A stretch of DNA of 64,000 nucleotides, from positions 1 through 64,000 of the forward strand of contig JAKURD010000004.1 in the NCBI GenBank assembly GCA_022450045.1, written 5' to 3'. Under the pieces are notes generated by a model. It was not told the DNA's origin and searched no databases. It saw only the letters and a list, made by a program, of their open reading frames with translations. This DNA comes from Gracilimonas sp. (lineage in GTDB: Bacteria; Bacteroidota; Rhodothermia; Balneolales; Balneolaceae). The position numbers and the translations under genes were made by a program. This document shows positions 47,482 to 56,520 of the stretch, one piece after another; the stretch's first letter is position 1; the number at the start of each line of letters is the position of its first letter.

Positions 47482-49173
47482 ATGAAATTTTTTACATCAC
47501 AGATTAGCTATTTCATTTCGAACCGGAATACCAAAACGAATATCAAACGACTGATTCGCTTTGTATTTATTTTGTTTGCCATGATCATTGTCTATGGCGT
47601 GCTCTTTCATGAGATCATGGAATATGAAGGTCAAAAACATTCCTGGATCACCGGTTTTTACTGGACTATGACCACCATGACCACCCTCGGTTTTGGAGAT
47701 ATCACTTTTACATCTGATCTGGGTCGTGCTTTTTCTGTGTTTGTTTTGGTCTCAGGAGTAGTTTCTCTGTTGATTATGCTTCCCTTCACCTTTATCGAGT
47801 TTTTCTACGCTCCGTGGATGGAGGCTCAGCACCGCGCCCGGGCACCACGTGAACTTCCGGCAGGAACAAACGGTCATATCATTATCACCAGTTTTGATGC
47901 GGTTACTAAAGCACTAATTCAAAAGCTTGACCAGTATGGACATGAGTATGTTTTGCTGGTAAATGAACTGGACCAGGCTCTCGAGCTTTATGATCAGGGC
48001 TACCGGGTTCTGCTTGGGGAGCCGGATGATCCGGAAACCTTCCACAAAATGTGTGTTGAGCAAGCAGCACTTGTGTACACCGGCGGCACCGATATGTTTA
48101 ATTCTAACGTGGCTCACACAATTAGAGAATTTTCCACTAACGTAAAAATTGTTTCCACAGCCAATTCTTACGATTCAATGGATATCTTGAAATTGGCCGG
48201 AAGCGATCACGTTCTACACATGGGTAATATTTTAGGACGAGCCTTATCCCGCAGAACACTGGGGCAGGATGCGAGGGTCCATACTGTTGGAAGATTTGGG
48301 AAGTTAGTGATCGCAGAAGCAACAACTTACGCTACCCCGTTAGTTGGGAGGACCTTAAAAGAAAGTCGCATCCGTGAAGACCTTGGGATCAATGTAGTTG
48401 GGGTTTGGGAAAGAGGAAGTTTCAAAAGCGCCCATCCAGAAGTTGAGATTCACAATCACAGTGTTTTGGTACTTGCCGGTACGGTAGAACAACTGAGAAA
48501 GTATGATGAGTTATTTGGAATTTACGGGGTGAGCGATGAGCCGGTTGTTATTATTGGGGCAGGAAGGGTGGGGCGCGCTACCGCACTTCATTTACAAAGG
48601 CGAAATATTAAGTATAAGATCATTGACAAAAATCCGGATCGCATTAAAGATTCCCACCATTTTATTTTAGGTGACGCCGCCGATCTCGATACTCTTAAGA
48701 AAGCCGGAATTGAAGACGCTCCCAACGTCGTTATCACTACAAACCAGGATGATGTAAACATTTATCTCACTATTTACTGCCGTAGTTTAAGACCCAACAT
48801 CCATATTGTAGCCCGATCAACTTTAGAGCGAAATGTAAATACGCTTCACCGCGCCGGGGCCGATTTTGTAATGAGTTACGCTTCTATGGGAGCCAATGCC
48901 ATCTTCAACATTTTTGAGGAAAATGATATTGTAATGATCGCTCAGGGGCTCAATGTATTTAGTTTAGATACTCCCAAAAAGCTCGTTGGCAAATCATTGA
49001 TTCAGTGTGATATCCGAAATAACACGGGATGTAATGTGATTGCTTATCAGGTAGAGGGAGAGCAGGATATCAATCCGAACCCTAACAAGCCGATCCCCGA
49101 AAACAGTGAAATCATATTGATCGGACAGTCTGAAGATGAACAAAAGTTTATCGATTATTATAAATCGGACTGA
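47482..49173 (+). CDS. two-TM potassium channel with two RCK domains
   Basis: 563 aa. Two membrane helices (about 27-46 and 85-108) flank the pore loop with selectivity filter TLGFGD (68-73). The rest holds two TrkA-N/RCK units (HIIITSFDAVTKALIQKL about 130; PVVIIGAGRVGRATALHL about 353), each followed by a TrkA-C-like segment. It should gate K+ flux in response to nucleotide or Ca2+. Ends 16 bases inside the convergent cstA gene. Confidence 0.9.
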   Translation: MKFFTSQISYFISNRNTKTNIKRLIRFVFILFAMIIVYGVLFHEIMEYEGQKHSWITGFYWTMTTMTTLGFGDITFTSDLGRAFSVFVLVSGVVSLLIMLPFTFIEFFYAPWMEAQHRARAPRELPAGTNGHIIITSFDAVTKALIQKLDQYGHEYVLLVNELDQALELYDQGYRVLLGEPDDPETFHKMCVEQAALVYTGGTDMFNSNVAHTIREFSTNVKIVSTANSYDSMDILKLAGSDHVLHMGNILGRALSRRTLGQDARVHTVGRFGKLVIAEATTYATPLVGRTLKESRIREDLGINVVGVWERGSFKSAHPEVEIHNHSVLVLAGTVEQLRKYDELFGIYGVSDEPVVIIGAGRVGRATALHLQRRNIKYKIIDKNPDRIKDSHHFILGDAADLDTLKKAGIEDAPNVVITTNQDDVNIYLTIYCRSLRPNIHIVARSTLERNVNTLHRAGADFVMSYASMGANAIFNIFEENDIVMIAQGLNVFSLDTPKKLVGKSLIQCDIRNNTGCNVIAYQVEGEQDINPNPNKPIPENSEIILIGQSEDEQKFIDYYKSD

Positions 49174-50891
49174 TCCTTTTCTTGTCGCACCAGCGCCACC
49201 GCCTCCAGTATAATCCAAATAGTAAATCCAAGTATGATTGCTCCAAAAACAAAAAGAAGCATGTTGGGATCATTCATGCCCCATCCCGACCAATCAAAGA
49301 TCACTTGTTCGGTCATCGCCCAGAGCGTCATGATCATTAGAAAAACCATTGGGATTAACGTATAAATGATTGAGCGCCCTTGTCGCTTTAGCCAGATGGT
49401 GACCAGTAATAAGCTGATCCCCGCCAATAACTGATTGGAGGTTCCAAACAACGGCCATAACAAATATCCTCCAGAACCTAATCCGCGGGGGCCTTCGGGA
49501 AGTAACACCAAGGCCGCGCTTGCTCCCACCGCTATCAAGGTTGAGGTATGGACTTTCTTCAGAGGCTTGATCTTGTATTCTTCCCCAAGTTCATTAAGAA
49601 TGTAACGCATCAGGCGAACCGAAGTATCCAACGTGGTAGCTGCAAAACTGATTACAATAACCGCTATGATGGTTTTAGCAGCTTCCAGAGGAATCAGTAA
49701 TGCCGTTGCGAGCTGAGCGGCTCCTTCCACAAAAATATTCAATCCCACAGCTCCCGCCTCTGAAAAGGAATGATACACATCCATGAATTCTCCCGAAGTA
49801 TTGAAATATGTAACGACGGCCACGATGGTGATCAATGCAAGAGATCCTTCACCGATCGCTCCCAAATATCCCACAAAACGGGCATCGGTTTCCTTATCCA
49901 GCTGCTTGGCGGTGGTTCCGGAAGAAACCAATCCATGGAAACCCGAAATAGCTCCGCATGCAATGGTGATGAATAGCAGCGGAAACCAGCTTACATCCGT
50001 AGCCTCCACATTAGTGGTTGGAGCAGTGATCTCTGGATTGCTTATAAATAATCCTATGTATAAAATTCCCAAACCTAACACCAGCTGATAAGCATTGATG
50101 AGATCCCTGGGCTGAAGTAATTTCCAAACCGGAAGAGTAGATGCAAAATACACATAGATCATTAAAACAGCGATCCATACAAAGAATGCCATCTCAATTC
50201 CTGTTAACCCGAATAACACGGTATTCTCCGCTCCTCCGAAATAATTAATCAGGTCAATTTGCAGCACCGGAATATAACTGGCGATTATGGCGGTAAAGTA
50301 CATTACAAATAGAACAATGATGGAAGGAATCACCATATTTCCCGTTTTCTTATACGCCCGAACCCCAATCCAGATGGCCAAAGGAATTTGAATGAAGATG
50401 GAAAGCACTGTAGCCGGGAAATTGATAAATAAATTCGAGATCACCCATGCAAAAACGGCATTCACCATTAAAACGAGGATCAAAATGATAAACAGGAAAA
50501 GCAGTTTGGCGCGAGGGCCGACTAATTTATCAGCCAACGTTCCCACCGACTGCCCTTTGTGCCGAACCGATAACACCATGGTTCCAAAGTCGTGAACTCC
50601 GGCTGCAAAAATAGTTCCGAATACCACCCACAACATCGCCGGCAGCCAGCCCCAGTACACTGCTATAGCAGGTCCTACAATGGGTGCGGCACCTGCTATG
50701 GAAGTGAAGTGATGCCCCAGCAGAACAAATTTATTGGCCGGCACATAATCCACATCATCCTTGAACTCATGGGCCGGGGTCATGTAATCCGGGTTCAGCT
50801 GATAGATCTTTTCGGCCAGAAATTTGGAATAATATCGGTACCCAATAAAGAACAGAAACAGTGAAAGTACTGCGACCCAACTTGCTTGCAT
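49158..50891 (-). CDS. CstA-family carbon starvation / peptide-pyruvate transporter
   Basis: 577 aa with about 14-16 transmembrane helices. CstA signatures: NKFVLLGHHFTSIAGAAPIVGPAIAVYWGW, GLVSSGTTAKQLDKETDARFVGYLGAIGEG, TLDTSVRLMRYI and GGYLLWPLFGTSNQLLAGISLLL. E. coli CstA and BtsT are longer (about 700 aa); the shorter form is common in other phyla. CstA proteins import peptides or pyruvate on starvation. Tail-to-tail with the K+ channel gene, overlapping by 16 bases. Confidence 0.93.
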   Translation of the reverse strand: MQASWVAVLSLFLFFIGYRYYSKFLAEKIYQLNPDYMTPAHEFKDDVDYVPANKFVLLGHHFTSIAGAAPIVGPAIAVYWGWLPAMLWVVFGTIFAAGVHDFGTMVLSVRHKGQSVGTLADKLVGPRAKLLFLFIILILVLMVNAVFAWVISNLFINFPATVLSIFIQIPLAIWIGVRAYKKTGNMVIPSIIVLFVMYFTAIIASYIPVLQIDLINYFGGAENTVLFGLTGIEMAFFVWIAVLMIYVYFASTLPVWKLLQPRDLINAYQLVLGLGILYIGLFISNPEITAPTTNVEATDVSWFPLLFITIACGAISGFHGLVSSGTTAKQLDKETDARFVGYLGAIGEGSLALITIVAVVTYFNTSGEFMDVYHSFSEAGAVGLNIFVEGAAQLATALLIPLEAAKTIIAVIVISFAATTLDTSVRLMRYILNELGEEYKIKPLKKVHTSTLIAVGASAALVLLPEGPRGLGSGGYLLWPLFGTSNQLLAGISLLLVTIWLKRQGRSIIYTLIPMVFLMIMTLWAMTEQVIFDWSGWGMNDPNMLLFVFGAIILGFTIWIILEAVALVRQEKDQSDL

Positions 50892-51260
50892 AAATTTATA
50901 CCGGATTAATTTTTATGAGCTCCAATTAACTGCGCTTTAATTACTATTTTTCGCTTTGTGATGCAAGCCTGTGTAAAATGGCTCGCTTGGTTGTTAACAC
51001 TATGCTTAAGATTTAAAATTAGAAGCAATTGGTTAAAACTAACCAGCCCCAAACTTCAACCTCTCTTCCCGAGAATCGGAACTCCTTCTCAAGGGGAGAT
51101 TTTTCCGTTATTTATAATAATTTTATAACTATTTCATACTTCAAAAATTGATCAACGCGTTTTTCTCCTTATGAAGGAGAAGACTGACGAGGTCGAAGAA
51201 ACGTCCTTCTAAATCTTGAACCACTAAACCCATATCGGGTCAGCAACCCGGTGTACATGT
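50892..51260. other. gene-free region between cstA and the DUF3820 gene
   Basis: 369 bases, low complexity, no convincing gene on either strand. Hairpins (TTCTCCTTATGAAGGAGAA near 51168, AGAATCGG region near 51070) are present, but I see no repeat family or promoter I would defend. Confidence 0.6.
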
Positions 51261-51494
51261 ATGCACGACCCTGACTTTCTCATAAAACTGATACAAGCTA
51301 AAATGCCTTTTGGACAATACAAGGATTGGTATATCACCGGCTTGCCGGTGCATTATTTGGAATGGTTTTCGAGACAAGGTTGGCCTAATGGGCAGCTGGG
51401 GCAATATTTAGCCACCATGTTTGAGATCAAAACTAATGGGCTGGATGATATTTTGAAGCCTATCATCCGGAAGCATAGAAATTCGCGTTATTGA
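51261..51494 (+). CDS. DUF3820 family protein
   Basis: 77 aa: KMPFGQYKDWYITGLPVHYLEWFSRQGWP and GQYLATMFEIKTNGLD match the DUF3820 fold, which carries a conserved G-K/Y-G-x-P pattern, common as a small stand-alone protein. Function unknown. ATG at 51261 fits the family length; the convergent DUF2914 gene starts its tail 41 bases on. Confidence 0.82.
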   Translation: MHDPDFLIKLIQAKMPFGQYKDWYITGLPVHYLEWFSRQGWPNGQLGQYLATMFEIKTNGLDDILKPIIRKHRNSRY

Positions 51495-51534
51495 GCGCAG
51501 ATGACACGGATTTGGAGATTGATTACTGGTCTGT

Positions 51535-52728
51535 TTATTTAAAAACCCAGGTTTCCAATCGTTTGGGTTCAGCTTTAGAAGTTAAATCTATTTCAAAGTT
51601 GATGATACCCAGAACCAATCCATCATTCGTAATTACATCAACTTTCCACTCACCTTCCATCATTTTATTCTTAACCGTATATCCACGAAAACCACCTTCA
51701 CGTCCGCCGGTTATTTCAAATCCAATTTCATCGATCACTTCCCATTGATTGGTATGTGGGCTAAACCATTTCCACCGATGTAATACCGATTCACTGAGTT
51801 TTGAAGGAGCAAAAATACTTGTGAAAACATATACATCAGAACCTGGTTCATACGAAAATTCGTACCGGTTATCTCTCCACATCTTATACCAGGGATTTTG
51901 CTCGTAGGTCACATAATATTCATCCATTTCAATATTACGTTCAACATTATGAGCTACCAGCCCTGATTCCATAGCCAGCGGGACAGGCGGAATAAGATTA
52001 AAGAAATAAAAAGTATTGATCAGGAAATAGATCCCAAGGATCAAACTGAGCATTTTACCTAAACTGATCTCCTTTCGAGTGGATGGACTCGCGTTGTAGA
52101 TAAAAATGATGAGCGCAAGCGTAATTCCCAAACTTATGGTTCCAGATAGCATAAAAAGAAACGTGTTCATACTATTTACAATCATAGGAACAAAGAAAGT
52201 GAAGAAGGTAAAGTTTACAAAAAAATACGCTCCAAATTGCAGATATTTATTGGAAATCCTTTTTTTGAGCAATTCGTTAGCAAAGAGCAACACAAGCAAG
52301 ATGATGAAAAAGCTAATCGTCTTGGAAAAGGAAACACTTCGCGAAAAATAGATTACATATGCACTGGACAACCCGCCAAGAAAAAACTGAATAGCTAACG
52401 GCAGATACTCTTCATACTTCTCAAAGAACGTACCCTTCCATTTATCATCACCGGAAAGATTAAACAGATACAAGCAAAGTGTAAGCGAAATGAGATAGGT
52501 ACACAAAATAACTTGATCATACAGACGGTCGATCCGACCCAAGGTGAGTGAATCCCACAAAAAACCCATCATAAAAAATACCACCGGTAAATATCGCTGA
52601 TTTGCCCTTACATGAGCTCTAAACCGTTTGACCATTTTTTTGTATTTGATGAATTTAATCGAAGTGAAGATAGGATAGGTAACCGCCATTAAGAAATAAG
52701 TATCAAAGGGAAATAAACCGAAAGCCAA
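51535..52728 (-). CDS. membrane protein with C-terminal DUF2914 domain
   Basis: 397 aa. The first about 270 residues hold seven or eight transmembrane helices. The last about 125 residues match DUF2914: ESVLHRWKWFSPHTNQWEV, GFEITGGREGGFRGYTVK and EGEWKVDVITNDGLVLGIINFEI. The soluble domain likely sits in the periplasm. Role unknown. It runs 4 bases after the CPBP peptidase gene, so the two are likely one operon. Confidence 0.82.
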   Translation of the reverse strand: MAFGLFPFDTYFLMAVTYPIFTSIKFIKYKKMVKRFRAHVRANQRYLPVVFFMMGFLWDSLTLGRIDRLYDQVILCTYLISLTLCLYLFNLSGDDKWKGTFFEKYEEYLPLAIQFFLGGLSSAYVIYFSRSVSFSKTISFFIILLVLLFANELLKKRISNKYLQFGAYFFVNFTFFTFFVPMIVNSMNTFLFMLSGTISLGITLALIIFIYNASPSTRKEISLGKMLSLILGIYFLINTFYFFNLIPPVPLAMESGLVAHNVERNIEMDEYYVTYEQNPWYKMWRDNRYEFSYEPGSDVYVFTSIFAPSKLSESVLHRWKWFSPHTNQWEVIDEIGFEITGGREGGFRGYTVKNKMMEGEWKVDVITNDGLVLGIINFEIDLTSKAEPKRLETWVFK

Positions 52729-52732
52729 TTGA

Positions 52733-53338
52733 TTAGTTGTTTCTATTCTGAATGACCTGAAGCATGATCAGATCATAAACTGAATGAGCAATCATGGCGG
52801 CAATCAAACCAATGTGCTCGAATAATAAGCCAAGCATAAAACTGAGGCCGAACATCATCACTCCAAAAAAGATGTGAGCAGGAGATTTAAATTTCAAGTA
52901 GCCGTGAATCCCAATGAAAATAATGGATGTTACCGTATTGCCAAGTAGTGGCTGAATGGCTCCGCGAAATAATAACTCCTCTCCAACTCCTGCAAACAAA
53001 GAGATCTGTGTATTATCAAAAAAGGAAAAGTTGGCTTTTGATAGAGCTTCGAAAATGCTGAACTCGGAAAGTATTTCGGATACCGGAGAAAAGTTAATTA
53101 TAACATAAATTACCCCTGAGGCTGCACATCCTGATCCAATCCCAAACCCCAGTTGTTGCCATAGAGAAAATGTACTCCAAAACACTTCTCCCAGCCAACC
53201 ATCATGCCAGTACCGGATGATCAGAAATGAAAAGAATACATAGATATTTGCCGAAACCACCGACATTATAAGCAGGCGTCGGGAGGTCAGGCCGGAGAGT
53301 TCGTTATGGTTTTGATCGGGTTGTGTTTCATTTTCCAT
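52733..53338 (-). CDS. CPBP-family intramembrane metallopeptidase
   Basis: 201 aa with six to seven hydrophobic segments. The CAAX-prenyl-protease-like motif EExxR is in GVGEELLFRGAIQPLLGN (E120, E121, R125), followed by the FIGIHGYLKF and MIAHSVYDLIM histidine motifs. Such peptidases process membrane proteins or peptides, often linked to self-immunity. The start at 53338 (MENETQPD) avoids an upstream extension of 31 residues that starts close to the TIR element at 53395. Confidence 0.87.
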   Translation of the reverse strand: MENETQPDQNHNELSGLTSRRLLIMSVVSANIYVFFSFLIIRYWHDGWLGEVFWSTFSLWQQLGFGIGSGCAASGVIYVIINFSPVSEILSEFSIFEALSKANFSFFDNTQISLFAGVGEELLFRGAIQPLLGNTVTSIIFIGIHGYLKFKSPAHIFFGVMMFGLSFMLGLLFEHIGLIAAMIAHSVYDLIMLQVIQNRNN

Positions 53339-53394
53339 AAAACCAAAATAAGATGGGAAGTTGTAAGCTGAAAATGCAGATAAGTATAAAAATA

Positions 53395-53590
53395 TAACGT
53401 GAGTTTGATATAAAGACCATCGGTTGAACACGTTGAAGGGTCATTTCACAGCGAATGTCCAAAATCCTATGGTTTGCCAGGTATCTAATACTGAAACTAT
53501 GGCCACCATTAGATTCCCGTCTCCACGGGAATGATCACACACATCCATTTTTTATCTTTTTAACTTAGTTCTTATCTCCAACTAACATGA
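53395..53590 (+). repeat. TIR element, core type B, copy 3
   Basis: 196 bases; left end TAACGTGAGTTTGATATAA, right end TTATCTCCAACTAACATGA (worn). The core holds GGTCATTTCACAGCGAATG and TTCCCGTCTCCACGGGAA, matching copies 1 and 2 throughout. Confidence 0.85.
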
Positions 53591-53808
53591 ATCTATGAAT
53601 GGAACACGAATGAGGTGGACTGGGTGGGTGGTCTATGATTTAATTTTCAAATAAGAACCATGATGCCCTTGATTTTAGGATTGGCATGATTTTCTTTGAA
53701 CTTATAATCTTGTTAATCCCAAAAATCCGGTAAATCATGGTTTAAAACTCTGAAGTCACCGCTTCGCTGAAGACTTCATAGATTTTGAGTGGTTCGTAAT
53801 TCAAAATT
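53591..53808. other. gene-free region upstream of purM tail
   Basis: 218 bases, AT-rich, with fragments such as AATCCGGTAAATCATGG reminiscent of decayed repeats and an imperfect hairpin near 53745-53790 (TGAAGTC...GACTTCA). I see no gene in it. Confidence 0.55.
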
Positions 53809-54816
53809 TTAAATTACAGAACCAACTTCAAAAACCTCTTCCCCTAACTCCTCAGCCTTCTTTTTTACCACATCAACTTCACTTTTAGATACCACAGCGA
53901 TCAATCCAATTCCTAAATTGAAGGTGGCTTGCATATCGTCTTCGGGGACATTGCCGATTTCCTTGATCATTTTATAGACGGGTGGCCGTTCCCAGGCATC
54001 CCAGTTAACATCCAGTTTCATGCCTTCGGGGAGGATGCGTTTGGTATTCCCCACAATTCCTCCGCCGGTGATGTGGGAAAATCCATTTACTCCGGGTAGT
54101 TCTTTTAATTCGGTGATCAGTGATAAATAGGAACGGTGGACTTTTAACAATTCATCTCCAACCGTACTGCCCAATTCCTCTACGTAGTTTTCCACTTTGT
54201 ATTTACTGAAGAGCACTTTTCGGGCTAAAGAATATCCGTTGGTGTGTAATCCTGAGCTTTTGAACCCCAGCAGTACATCTCCTTTTTTAATATCAGCGCC
54301 GTTGATGACTTTATCTTCATCCACAATTCCAACAATGGTTCCGGCGAGATCAAATTCACCGGCATCGTAAATATCCGGCATTTCGGCTGTTTCTCCTCCA
54401 ATAAGGGCAACGCCATTTTCTTTACAGGCTTTGGCAAATCCTTTTACCACATCAACCCCTACATGCTGCTCCAGTTTTCCGGTGGAAAAATAATCCAGAA
54501 AGAACAATGGTTTGGCTCCACATACGGCAATGTCATTCACACAGTGATTTACGAGATCCTGTCCAACCGTATTATATTTTCCGGCTTTAAAAGCCACTAT
54601 CAATTTGGTTCCGACTCCATCCACTGAGCTTATAAAAACCGGATTTTTATAGGAACCGAGATCTGGTTTAAAAAATCCTCCAAATCCTCCAATGTTGTGT
54701 AATACTTCCGGACCATGGGTATCCTTCACCACATCTTTTATGGATTCCACCATTTCTTCGCCGGCTTTGATATCTACACCTGAATCTTTGTACGTAAATT
54801 GTTTCTTATCTGACAT
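53809..54816 (-). CDS. purM: phosphoribosylformylglycinamidine cyclo-ligase
   Basis: 335 aa, AIR synthetase of purine biosynthesis. Motifs: YKDSGVDIKAGEEMVESIK at the start, SSVDGVGTKLIVA, DYFSTGKLE, GGETAEMPDIY, GLHTNGYSLARKVLF and HITGGGIVGNTKRILP. Family length. Uses ATP to close the imidazole ring of FGAM. Single gene; no other purine gene adjoins it. Confidence 0.97.
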   Translation of the reverse strand: MSDKKQFTYKDSGVDIKAGEEMVESIKDVVKDTHGPEVLHNIGGFGGFFKPDLGSYKNPVFISSVDGVGTKLIVAFKAGKYNTVGQDLVNHCVNDIAVCGAKPLFFLDYFSTGKLEQHVGVDVVKGFAKACKENGVALIGGETAEMPDIYDAGEFDLAGTIVGIVDEDKVINGADIKKGDVLLGFKSSGLHTNGYSLARKVLFSKYKVENYVEELGSTVGDELLKVHRSYLSLITELKELPGVNGFSHITGGGIVGNTKRILPEGMKLDVNWDAWERPPVYKMIKEIGNVPEDDMQATFNLGIGLIAVVSKSEVDVVKKKAEELGEEVFEVGSVI

Positions 54817-54929
54817 TGATCATTGATTTGATTCTGCCGCGAAGGCTCTAAAACACTAAAGTTATTTTCGTTACTAAATTTTTATTATACCTGCATACAA
54901 CACGTTATTAAAAATCACCCTATCAACTT

Positions 54930-55448
54930 TTAACTATCTTTCTGAGTAACCAATCGAATATGAGCTAAATGATGATTTGAATGCCAGGCGTAATGGGCTG
55001 CTGATTTTGCTAAACTGAAACTTCCGGATTCCGGGTTTATATAGGTTCTCTTCCACTGATCATCACCCAGGCTTTGGTAGATCCGTACCATTTTTTCATG
55101 GATATCTTCCAGCATTTGCAAGGTCAGTTCTAAAGGAATTTCGAACTGGGTCTCAATTTCAACCCAGGCATTTTGGTCATAGGGAAGAATGGTTGGATTA
55201 TCTTCGGTTAAAGCGAACTTTAATCGTGTGAGAGCATTGATATGAGAGTCTAATAAATGAGTTATCACTTCTCTGACGGTCCACCCATCTTCCCGATAAG
55301 GAGTTAAGAGTATATCATCAGAGTAACCATAGATCTCGTTTCTGATACGTTCCGGAAGAAGGGCAATATCATCAATCCATTGTTCCAGGTCATCTGAAGA
55401 GTAGGTTTCTGAGAAAGAATATTTACCTATGGGATATTGCTTGTTCAT
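54930..55448 (-). CDS. DinB/YfiT-family putative metal-dependent hydrolase/transferase
   Basis: 172 aa four-helix DinB fold. YPIGKYSFSETYSSDDLEQWIDDIALLPERIRNEI and DGWTVREVITHLLDSHINA with the later WHSNHHLAHIRLVT match the YfiT/BstA group (metal-binding His triad), thiol-S-transferase-like enzymes. In Bacillus BstA uses bacillithiol; whether this organism makes it is unknown. It faces the putative origin, with TATATTTG about 85 bases upstream (55532). Confidence 0.86.
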   Translation of the reverse strand: MNKQYPIGKYSFSETYSSDDLEQWIDDIALLPERIRNEIYGYSDDILLTPYREDGWTVREVITHLLDSHINALTRLKFALTEDNPTILPYDQNAWVEIETQFEIPLELTLQMLEDIHEKMVRIYQSLGDDQWKRTYINPESGSFSLAKSAAHYAWHSNHHLAHIRLVTQKDS

Positions 55449-55489
55449 TCACTTAATCAAATCAAAAATTATAAGAAATAAGAAAAGTG

Positions 55490-55942
55490 ATAAGACTTTT
55501 TTTCACTTTATCACTCCTCACTGATGACACACAAATATAGAATGTTTAGAAGAGTGTTTTAAGAACTTTTTCTGTTTGTTTTCCACAGGTATTTATTATA
55601 AAAATTAGATTTATATAGTTTAATAGTAATAGTAGAGACTGTGGATAAGTGGATAACTTTTTTATCCAAAATAATCCCGTAAGTTTTTACTTAATGTGGA
55701 TAGGTTTGTTAATAACTTAATCATAGAAATTAAGTATTTACAAGAGCATTATTTTATTTATGAACATCGCTATATATTTTACACATAAAATCACTGGAAA
55801 CGTAATCCACACGAAAAGTTATTCTTTTTGAATGTTGATACAGCTGAGATTATGTTGAAACCTGTTCACAACTTTGGGGCATTTTAGTTATCCAACTTTT
55901 GTTAGTGAGTAATCCACATAGTAATCCACATACATACAGTTT
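55490..55942. other. putative chromosomal replication origin (oriC)
   Basis: An AT-rich gap of 494 bases between divergent genes. DnaA-box-like 9-mers on both strands: TGTGGATAA (55640, perfect), AGTGGATAA (55648), TTATCCAAA (55662), TGTGGATAG (55695), TTTTCCACA (55579), TAATCCACA (55803, 55910, 55922) and TTATCCAAC (55888). AT-rich stretches beside them (55590-55630, 55730-55790) could serve as the unwinding element. dnaA is not nearby, but gyrBA, mnmG-rsmG and parS lie 15-23 kb away. I see no other explanation for the density of boxes. Confidence 0.68.
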
Positions 55943-56383
55943 ATGAAAGCAGTTATTCAGCGCGTGAGTTCTTCTTCAGTAATGGTAGATAATGAGATAA
56001 CCGGTGCCATTGAGCGCGGGCTTTTAGTTTTGTTAGGTATTCATAAAGATGACACAAATGAACGGCTGGAATGGATCTGCAACAAGATCGCTAAGCTTCG
56101 AATCTTTGAAGATGAAGAAGGTAAAATGAATAAATCAGTGAAGGATGTGGGCGGAGAAATTTTGGTGGTTTCTCAATTCACACTGTATGCCAATTCCGAT
56201 AAAGGAACCCGGCCGAGTTTTATCGAAGCAGCTAAACCCGAAAAGGCCGAACCCATGTATGAGAATGCCATCAAGTGGTTTAAGGAAAATACAGATCTGA
56301 ATATCCAAACCGGCCAGTTTGGAGCGATGATGAGTGTAAAGCTCGAAAACGACGGACCGGTAACTATTATATTAGAGAAGTGA
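55943..56383 (+). CDS. dtd: D-aminoacyl-tRNA deacylase
   Basis: 146 aa. MKAVIQRVSSSSVMVDNE, GLLVLLGIHKDD, GGEILVVSQFTLYANSDKGTRPSF (the SQFTL motif) and the GPVTI ending with family length identify Dtd, which removes D-amino acids (and glycine mischarged on tRNA-Ala) from tRNA. It is a trans-acting proofreading enzyme. First gene after the putative oriC. Confidence 0.96.
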   Translation: MKAVIQRVSSSSVMVDNEITGAIERGLLVLLGIHKDDTNERLEWICNKIAKLRIFEDEEGKMNKSVKDVGGEILVVSQFTLYANSDKGTRPSFIEAAKPEKAEPMYENAIKWFKENTDLNIQTGQFGAMMSVKLENDGPVTIILEK

Positions 56384-56394
56384 GTTAGAAAGGA

Positions 56395-56492
56395 GAACCT
56401 TCGAGCGCCCGATAGGTCCTCGAAGCGTTCGGTCTAATAACGAGGTCGTTTGCTAAACGCCCATAGTACCTATCCGACGGTATGAGGTTTTA
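56395..56492 (+). repeat. intergenic repeat family A, divergent copy 3
   Basis: Begins 11 bases after the dtd stop with GAACCTTCGAGCGCCCGA and CGAAGCGTTCGG, and ends GACGGTATGAGGTTTT, keeping the plan of the copy at 4880 but with many changes. It too is palindromic. Position directly after a gene suggests a role in transcript ends. Confidence 0.6.
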
Positions 56493-56520
56493 ACTTTTTG
56501 CTTGAATAAAAGAATTTAAA

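Noticed and set aside
47840..47860. CACGTGAA near the K+ channel gene as a parS site
   Set aside because: Only the core CCACGTGAA is present; the outer bases do not fit TGTTNCACGTGAAACA.
50892..51260. Possible small gene or RNA in the cstA-DUF3820 gap
   Set aside because: No open frame with coding character and no conserved structure could be supported.
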